A stretch of 7,825 bases of DNA from JANNYA01 sp031422315 (lineage in GTDB: Bacteria; Pseudomonadota; Gammaproteobacteria; Xanthomonadales; SZUA-5): assembly GCA_031422315.1 (NCBI GenBank), contig JANOQN010000043.1, positions 1 to 7,825 on the forward strand, given 5' to 3'. The notes beneath the pieces were generated by a model. It ran no database searches and was not told where the DNA came from. It worked only from the letters and a program-made list of their open reading frames with translations. Shown one piece after another: positions 1 through 5,900 of this stretch. A program made the translations under genes and the position numbers. Position 1 is the stretch's first letter. Each line of letters opens with the position of its first letter.

Positions 1-122
1 GTAGCACGACTAATTTGTCGCCATCAAAACCATCGGCTTTGAGCTGGCTTAAATAGGCTTCGCTGCCGGTCAACCTTGCATTTAATACCAGCAGCACCCA
101 GTTGCCGCTCGGCTTGAGCGCC
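1..122. repeat. Left copy of a 122-bp terminal direct repeat
   Basis: The first 122 bases are identical to the last 122 bases of the window (7704-7825). I compared them base by base and saw no mismatch. The repeat spans the full ends, so the sequence closes on itself as a 7703-bp circle or as one unit of a tandem array. It lies inside a coding region (the thioredoxin-fold gene) and has no features of a mobile-element end. Confidence 0.97.
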
Positions 123-268
123 ATCAGCGTGCTGGGCGCCGAAGCGCCGCGCGCCGCATCGGTATGAATGGCAATATCGGGCAGGGTTCTTGGCGTTTGA
201 GCTGTGACCAACGCACTGGTGGCTAGCAGCGCTAGGCATAGGGCGGTTTGCTTGGCTAACAATGGCAT
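1..268 (-). CDS. Thioredoxin-fold secreted protein, 5' part (continues at 7703 across the circular join)
   Basis: This is the start of a gene whose remainder lies at the other end of the window. The ATG at 268-266 is chosen because AAGGA lies 8 bases upstream and the frame then reads MPLLAKQTALCLALLATSAL followed by VTA-QTP, a clear Sec signal peptide with a likely cut after residue 23. Across the join the protein is 178 residues: 268 bases here plus 269 bases from 7703 to 7435 make exactly 179 codons with the stop. It follows the orphan gene fragment (stop at 328) by about 59 bases and overlaps the start of the large secreted protein downstream. Inference: an exported periplasmic protein, co-expressed with the large protein. 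In the linear window this copy is truncated by the edge. Confidence 0.85.
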   Translation of the reverse strand, partial: MPLLAKQTALCLALLATSALVTAQTPRTLPDIAIHTDAARGASAPSTLMALKPSGNWVLLVLNARLTGSEAYLSQLKADGFDGDKLVVL

Positions 269-276
269 GCGGGTGT

Positions 277-281
277 TCCTT
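277..281 (-). promoter_or_regulatory. Ribosome binding site of the thioredoxin-fold gene
   Basis: AAGGA on the minus strand, 8 bases before the ATG at 268. It fixes the start codon of the gene that crosses the window ends. I see no convincing -35/-10 pair in the short gap between this gene and the upstream fragment, so transcription may come from further upstream. Confidence 0.6.
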
Positions 282-327
282 GTACTTGAAGATGGTCTGA
301 GTACCTGACTTAGACGGGGTTGCGGGG

Positions 328-582
328 TCATTGCGGCACCACAAAATTGATGACGCTGGCTTTTTCAGCAGTACTCATGCCTTCGAACATCTTGGTTTGG
401 GTCATATTAGTTAGCGCTGCCGCCTGGGCTTGCACATCTGCATTGGCGGCTGCACCCGCTTTACGCAATACCAAATAGTTTAGATAGCTGGCCGTGCCGC
501 CTGCGGGTACCGGCATCAAGTGCAACCCTTCAGGGGAATATTGTCGTTTTAGACTGGCGTAGGTGTAGAGCCAGAGTGTCGT
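328..582 (-). pseudogene. Orphan C-terminal gene fragment next to the transposase
   Basis: An open frame of 84 codons runs from a stop at 585-583 to a TGA at 330-328 and ends in ASVINFVVPQ. The readable part includes KRQYSPEGLHLMPVPAGG, then SYLNYLVLRKAG and a long alanine-rich helical stretch. I do not recognise the family. It looks like the C-terminus of a larger protein whose upstream part is missing, because the frame closes about 70 bases before the divergent transposase start. It could still be translated as a 62-residue protein from the ATG at 516, which has GAAGGG 9 bases upstream. It lies directly upstream of, and on the same strand as, the thioredoxin-fold gene. It is probably the remnant of the original first gene of this operon, cut by the mobile element or by the rearrangement that made the repeat unit (inference). 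Confidence 0.5.
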
Positions 583-652
583 TCATATAGAACTTTCTTG
601 AAACCGATCCAATGCCTAAACTCCGCACTTCGCATAACCAACTTGCATTGCC

Positions 653-1600
653 ATGACTCAAATATGGATAGTCCTGACCGCCTTGCTGGTAACGCTCGCA
701 AGCTTTTTGATAGCGCTGCGATTTAGGCAACGTAATCAACGCGACACTCGCAAATGCTTACACCCGCCAACCAATCGCCGCAGCTGCAAGCAACTCGCTA
801 AACCCACCATCAAACGCTACCGAAAACCCGGTTGGGTTATCACCGAAGTTCTGCGGCTGATCGCAATCACGCGCGGTCAAGTCGGTTGCCGAACCATTGC
901 AATGCTATTCAACGCGCGGTTTGAGTTTCGCGGGGAATCAGTCAGCAAAAGCTTCGTTGCACAGCTTCACAAAAATAATCACTATGCGATTCTGCAGCTC
1001 CGCAAACAGCTTAGAAAACCGCCCAAACCTTGCAAATCCAACCAAATTTGGGCGCTGGATTGGACGAATGTCAGTATCAAAGCTGAGACACATAAGATGC
1101 TTGGCGTTATCGATCACGGCAGCCGAAAATTGTTGGCGCTTGAATTTGCCGATAGAAGCGCGTCGAATGTTATTCAAACACTGCGCAACTTGATCGACAA
1201 TTTCGGCAAACCCAAAACGCTCCGAACCGATAATGACGGCGCTTTTGTGTCGATCCATTTCGCTCTGGCGATGCATAAAATGAGAATCAAACATCAGCGC
1301 AGCGCGCCGCACCAGCCCTGGCAAAACGGCAGAATCGAAAGATTTTTCGGAACTTTTAAACGCGCAATTCGGCAGATTGAAATTTCCAGCAGTGCGCAAC
1401 TGCAACAAGCAATGACGGATTTTAAGTTCTTCTACAACCATATTCGGCAGCATCAGAACATCGGAAACTGCACGCCGAACATGGCGTGGAACGGCCGAAC
1501 CCAATTTCCAAAATGCAAAACGCCGCGGTGGTTCTCGGCGTGGGATGGCGTGCTAAGTGGTTGGGATTGGGATGATGTTGCAAATCCTCCAGATGACTAG
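653..1600 (+). CDS. DDE integrase-core (rve) transposase, 315 residues
   Basis: This is a transposase with a retroviral-integrase-type catalytic core. The catalytic triad is visible: D136 in WALDWT, D193 in LRTDNDGAF, and E229 in WQNGRIERFFGTFK. The D193-E229 spacing of 35 intervening residues is the D,D35E pattern of the rve superfamily. After the core come FFYNHIRQHQN and a TPNMAW segment, typical of this transposase class. Residues 4-24 form a hydrophobic helix followed by arginines, which I recall as a feature of some single-ORF rve transposases. Residues 58-110 look like a helix-turn-helix-type DNA-binding region. The core is intact, with no stop or frameshift. The ATG at 653 is the first start of the frame but has only a weak Shine-Dalgarno. 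The gene is divergent from the fragment at 328-582 and convergent with the exported-protein gene ending at 1930. The exact family (IS3/IS481-like or other) cannot be fixed by eye. Confidence 0.85.
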   Translation: MTQIWIVLTALLVTLASFLIALRFRQRNQRDTRKCLHPPTNRRSCKQLAKPTIKRYRKPGWVITEVLRLIAITRGQVGCRTIAMLFNARFEFRGESVSKSFVAQLHKNNHYAILQLRKQLRKPPKPCKSNQIWALDWTNVSIKAETHKMLGVIDHGSRKLLALEFADRSASNVIQTLRNLIDNFGKPKTLRTDNDGAFVSIHFALAMHKMRIKHQRSAPHQPWQNGRIERFFGTFKRAIRQIEISSSAQLQQAMTDFKFFYNHIRQHQNIGNCTPNMAWNGRTQFPKCKTPRWFSAWDGVLSGWDWDDVANPPDD

Positions 1601-1929
1601 CTGACGAAAGCAAACCAAAAAGCACAGCAAATTGCCCGGACAGAACCCTGTCCGCAGATTGGCTTGGCATTTAGGCGCGTTTTGGTGATTTTTGAGCGTC
1701 GCGAAGATTTTTTGAGTAGTGGATTTAAGGTTGGTTGAGGTGGAAGTGATGGTTTGGCTCAGATTTCAGTTTGGATTTGTGTTTAAAAATCGCCTTGATT
1801 GATTATTTGGGTGAAGGAAAAAGACGCGGACGGTACACCGCTAATGCTTCTGATGTTGAAAACTGCGTGTCCGGTGCTGCCGGTTCTTAGCGTTAATCGA
1901 ATCCTCGTTTCTAATTTAAGAACTTCAGA
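1601..1929. other. Intergenic stretch without a supported gene, strand-biased composition
   Basis: These 329 bases separate two convergent genes. I see no supported gene. The part from about 1677 to 1790 is strongly G/T-rich on the plus strand: 1681-1740 contains only 3 C in 60 bases. It includes a near-duplicate, GATTTTTGAG at 1687-1696 and GATTTTTTGAG at 1706-1716. Further right, CCGG-TGCTG-CCGG near 1873-1885 is a short inverted repeat. The transposase frame stays open for about 45 codons after its TAG, and the exported-protein frame for about 48 codons after its TGA, but neither extension has a start or recognisable content. The region may contain the right end of the mobile element. Confidence 0.5.
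1637..1654. other. Perfect 7-bp stem-loop after the transposase gene
   Basis: CGGACAG-AACC-CTGTCCG forms a perfect 7-bp stem with a 4-base loop, 36 bases after the transposase stop. No run of T follows on either strand, so it is not a standard intrinsic terminator. It may help end convergent transcription or belong to the end of the element. Function is unproven. Confidence 0.45.
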
Positions 1930-2970
1930 TCACTCAACCACCCATTGAATTCGGATACTGGGCTCTGTCTTTCTTTGAAGCGTCAACCATTCGGGCTCAA
2001 ACTCTTCCAATAGCCATTCTCCGCCATGCTTGCTCAATTTAAATAGTCTATTTCCATGCGCTCGTTGACTTTTAGCGGTAAATCGCCCCTCGACAAAATA
2101 GGCCGAACGATTGTCCCGACTCTTTCCTGCAAAAAAAATGCATTTAAACCTATCACTGACATGGTGAGTTTTCGGCTTAGCTGTTCGCCACTCGCCTATA
2201 CTCATATCAAAAACCGATACACCGAAGCCGACTTTGGGGCAGGACTCATCCAAAAGAAAAACTAAGGTTGGAATTTCCAAACGACGCATTTTTTCGCCAG
2301 GGAATTTATTTAAAATTGAATATCTAACACCTGGTGCAGTTTTATTAGTCCATGTTCTCTTGTAACCGCTGCCGTCTTTAGATGTCTCTGCATATTCAAT
2401 TTCGCCAGCCGTAGAGCAACCCATTACCGAAAATTCTGGCGCTTGTTTTTTAGCAATTTCGATTTGGTCAAGTCTATTGTTGTATTTGTACCACTGCGTC
2501 CTAGACAGGAATATGTCGGTCTCGTGGTAATAACAGCTTGCAACAAGATCGCTCATTATAAAACCATCCGCTACGCTAGCAAGCATTTGCTGAGGTCGGG
2601 AACGGCTTCGAAGTTCTACTGATACATTCCCCGAATCCAAACTAGCCGCGCTAGGAAATTTATAAACCACGATAAATGGCCCAGGCGTTAAGGCTATTTC
2701 TGTCGCTCCAGGTAATTGACCGATTTTTTTGATAGGTGACACTCCAACCAAATGTGTAGTCCGCAGAATTTCATATTCAAATCCGGTTGACAGATAAACA
2801 ATATCGGACTTGTAGTCAACTGTTACGTTTTGAATATCGATGCCGTCAGTGTTAAGTGTCGTAATTCGCTTATTTTCCAATGCACGCCCATCAGCTGTGA
2901 TCAACACTACGCCCTTTGCGTTCGTGTAAATTGCTAAAAGCAAAAGCGTAAGATAAAAATTAGTTTTCAA
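1930..2970 (-). CDS. Exported protein of unknown function, 346 residues (candidate partner or immunity protein)
   Basis: I do not recognise the family. The start is placed at a TTG (2970-2968) because GAGG lies 9 bases upstream and the frame then begins MKTNFYLTLLLLAIYTNAKG, a short Sec signal peptide with a likely cut after residue 18 (TNA). The frame itself is open further upstream, but that part only shadows the preceding gene. There is no lipobox cysteine. The mature protein appears beta-rich, with many short strands and phrases such as DIVYLSTGFEYEIL and GNRLFKLSKHGGEWLLEEF, which could fit a propeller-like or similar all-beta fold (inference). It has four cysteines (146, 185, 244, 277). 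The start overlaps the end of the large secreted protein by 11 bases, implying coupled translation. It is AT-richer than the operon's first half (22 G+C in 60 at 2281-2340). Because it is exported and directly follows a predicted peptidoglycan-cleaving tip, a periplasmic immunity role is possible, but it is long for that and no family match supports it. Confidence 0.75.
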   Translation of the reverse strand: MKTNFYLTLLLLAIYTNAKGVVLITADGRALENKRITTLNTDGIDIQNVTVDYKSDIVYLSTGFEYEILRTTHLVGVSPIKKIGQLPGATEIALTPGPFIVVYKFPSAASLDSGNVSVELRSRSRPQQMLASVADGFIMSDLVASCYYHETDIFLSRTQWYKYNNRLDQIEIAKKQAPEFSVMGCSTAGEIEYAETSKDGSGYKRTWTNKTAPGVRYSILNKFPGEKMRRLEIPTLVFLLDESCPKVGFGVSVFDMSIGEWRTAKPKTHHVSDRFKCIFFAGKSRDNRSAYFVEGRFTAKSQRAHGNRLFKLSKHGGEWLLEEFEPEWLTLQRKTEPSIRIQWVVE

Positions 2971-5900
2971 TTTCGCAATCCTCAAATAGATCTTTATCGC
3001 CACATTTGCAAGTATCTTGTGGATAAGTGGGTTGGTCATCGGCATACTTGTCAATCTCCCATTTGCCAACGTTACAAGAGAATAACGCGGGGTTGGTTGG
3101 GACAAATCGCCATTGATTTCGCGAGTTGTAACGACGCAATATCGCGAAAACGCGCTGTTTATCGGTAAATGATGCAGCTTCAATCGAAGTATGTCCGGGC
3201 TTTTTTGGATCTCGTCCCCATGTTTCTTTTCGGATCCCTAAACAATCATCTAGTTTAGGTTCGAAATCACCATTCGACCAGACACTCTTAGTTCTATCGT
3301 TCTCAGCCGCAGTTATTTTCTCTCGCAATACTTCCGCACCTGCTTTCATATTCTCGCGCCAGTCCCATATTACTCCACAATTTAATTTGCCTGCGTCAGT
3401 AACCTGCATTACACCGGTGCCACCGTCTGAGTCATCGTTATAGACAGGATCTCCATTGGGTTTAAAATGTTGGTAATCAATTGTAGGCTCCTTACAAGCA
3501 AGTTGTTTAAGCATTGCGGTAAAGTAGGGTTCGCCATCAGAGAGTAATGTATCGGCGTGAGCTTTTACTTCCGCCTTGCTAGCGTTTTGTGTCGTGACAG
3601 CAAAGTTGCTTACTTCATCAACAGCATCTAATCCACAAGCTGAAGCATGAATTTTCGCGTTTGGGTTCGTAATTAATATATGCTCGTAGGTATCTGGCCC
3701 CAACTCAGGCGATATACCCGATAATTGCACATCGCTAAATTTTAAGAATTGCGGCGAAGCTGTGGAATAAGGCGTCCATTGAGTGATCGAATTACAGGTA
3801 AACTCATCCCCACTAGCTCTTGGCCTACTTTTTCTTTCTGACTCAACATAGTATTCAGTATCGAAAAAGAACTGCGATGGGTCGGTATTTTCAATAGTCA
3901 CACGAGTCAATGGGGTTGAGCCTTCACTAATTCCTGCATTTTGGGTCAGAATGCCCTCTTTTGGTTGCGTAGTTCGAAGCGTATTGCGAACTTCGTCCGC
4001 AGTTTTGCTCACGCACTCACCACATCTACCGCTTCCTCCTCCAGGAACAAACTTTTTACATGCATCTAACTCGCATAAAAAAGAGCTAATCACGCACTGC
4101 GGAAATCCTGGATCTGGCCCACAGCCAGTTGTCGGGCAGCCACCCCAGCCGGCTTTGGTAATGCCAGAGCCTAAATCGGTAATCACCTGACTGGCATCTT
4201 CGTTCACGGTTGCGCGGCCCATTGGAATAAACGTGGCCAAATCATGATCCCACTGCACTATTTCAGCAGTCTGACCAGCTGACATATTGCCAGGATTGGG
4301 TATTTTGACTTGTGCAGGCGGATCAAAGCGAGTGCCGGTGGGTTGAATTGTCCAGCCTAGCGTGCCAAAGGTTGAACCGCCGCCCGGTGGCACCATGGGT
4401 AAGCGATCATTATGGACTGGGCTTATATTCAATGGCCCAGTTCTGGAGCCATCGGGGAAGGTGACGCTATTGGCCTTGACGATTAACTCGAATCCTTCGT
4501 AACCTGGAATGGTGAGCGTTACATCTTGATTGCCGCCGACAACTTGGCTCGCGCTTAAATTCACCGGTGGTAGATAAATCGGATGCGGTAACTGATTATC
4601 TTGGCCTTGAATAATCGCGGTTTCAAAGTGTAGAGCTGGATATTCGACATTTGGAACGGGCGTTACCGTCCGGCCATCGACGAATAAATCAATCTTGCCG
4701 GGTGGAACTTGACCGCTAAATTCGAATTTTCCAGCGCTATCGCTGGTGGCAATTAAATTTGTTCGTGCAATTGAGAATTTAACGCCCGCCAAAGGCTTTC
4801 CGGTGTGATTCATCACTACACCTCGGAATTTCGTTGGGCCAGATTTCCGTTCTAATACGCTAAGCTGAAATAAGGCTTGCCCGGCGATTGAATTATCTGG
4901 CAGCACCGCTTCACCAATAATTTTTACAATACCCGGCAGATTTCCTGCAGTAGGGCGAACGCTGGCTCGGCCGTCTTTATCGGTCGTCACGGAAATGCTC
5001 TTTCCATCGGGGGTAACTACGCCATTTTGCGCCGAAATTGAGCTGAACTTTGCGTCGCCGCTCAAAATTCGATAGCGCACCGGAACATTGATCATGCGGT
5101 TGTAGCTTTTGTCGTAAACCGCCGTTTGCAAAGCATCGACTGGCGCGGTACCCGTCTGCACGAACTGGCCGCTCGCATTGCCGTCGATGAGTACCCAATG
5201 TGGCGCGCCGCGTGTGCCGGTGGCAGTGAAGATCGTGTCTTCGGCGATTTCAGTATTCCAAGCGCGCACGCTATGGCCGCCGGGGCTGGCTTCAGTGCCG
5301 AGCGTGAGCCAGATTTTTGCTGTGCCATTAGCATCGGTATTGACGACTAAATTACGCGCTGGATTTACGCCATTGGGTTTGATCGGTACACCGCTTTGCA
5401 AGCTTAAGCTACCATCGCCGCGCACGACATCAAAGCGCACCGGCAGGTTAGTCAACGGATTACCCTGCGCATCGATTGCGCTGATTTGCAGCGCTTGCGG
5501 TACTTGCGTATTCACCGGCGCCGTTTGCCGATGGCCGCCCAATAGCGTGATGCGTTTGCTGCCAACGGCAATGCGCACTACGCGCACCGATTTGCTGCGC
5601 GCATTGCCGCGCTGATCGGTTGCGGTCACGGTCAAGTCATTCGCGCCCACTTCCAGCGGAAGGTTTTGCGCTAGATAATAGCGATCCGACACAACCGCGG
5701 TAACACTCTGCTGATTCGCGCTGTTGGTTATCGTCAGCACCGGTTCGGTGGCACCCAAGCCACCCTCAACCGCATCGTTCACCATGCCGCGTACGTCGAT
5801 TTGATTGTTGGAGGTAACTGCATCTTGTACTGGGCTTTCAACGCTGAGAAGCGGCGCGGTTTGATCGACATATACGGTGATGTTCGCGGTGCCGATCCTG

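Larger units (their letters stand above)
583..1925 (+). mobile_element. Insertion-sequence-like segment around the transposase; ends not defined
   Basis: A transposase gene fills the space between a truncated gene on its left and the last gene of the operon on its right, which suggests an insertion. I compared the flanks 526-652 and 1601-1929 in inverted orientation and found no convincing terminal inverted repeats or target-site duplication. The bounds given are therefore only the limits of the surrounding reading frames. The transposase may be a solitary gene rather than part of a complete element. Confidence 0.35.

Noticed and set aside
24..344. Minus-strand open frame of about 106 residues at the left end
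   Set aside because: It is a different frame of the thioredoxin-fold gene. The true frame has the ribosome binding site, signal peptide and continuity across the join.
541..652. Promoter for the transposase (TTGTCG at 541 with TGTAGA at 564)
   Set aside because: The spacing is 17 bp, but the -10 box matches poorly and no other support exists.
530..739. Minus-strand open frame overlapping the transposase start
   Set aside because: Most of it is the complement of the transposase's hydrophobic N-terminus. A frameshifted extension of the truncated upstream gene was considered (through the CCCC run near 533-536), but nothing supports it.
938..1504. Minus-strand open frame of 188 residues inside the transposase
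   Set aside because: It lies antisense to an intact D,D35E transposase, so it is a shadow frame with no recognisable content.
1780..1929. Short frames on both strands downstream of the exported-protein gene
   Set aside because: They are under 50 codons, lack ribosome binding sites and run into each other's complement. Treated as non-coding.
1601..1929. Integron attC site or terminal inverted repeats
   Set aside because: I looked for paired core sites (GTTRRRY/RYYYAAC) and for inverted matches between the two transposase flanks and found none that hold.
2971..3183. Longer N-terminus for the exported 346-residue protein
   Set aside because: It would overlap the large gene by over 200 bases and bury the signal peptide. 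The TTG at 2970 with GAGG upstream explains the gene better.
5178..5615. Plus-strand open frame of 145 residues inside the large gene, and other similar plus-strand frames at 5877-6188 and 6867-7463
   Set aside because: They are antisense to the high-GC Ig-like region and have no independent start signals or domain content.
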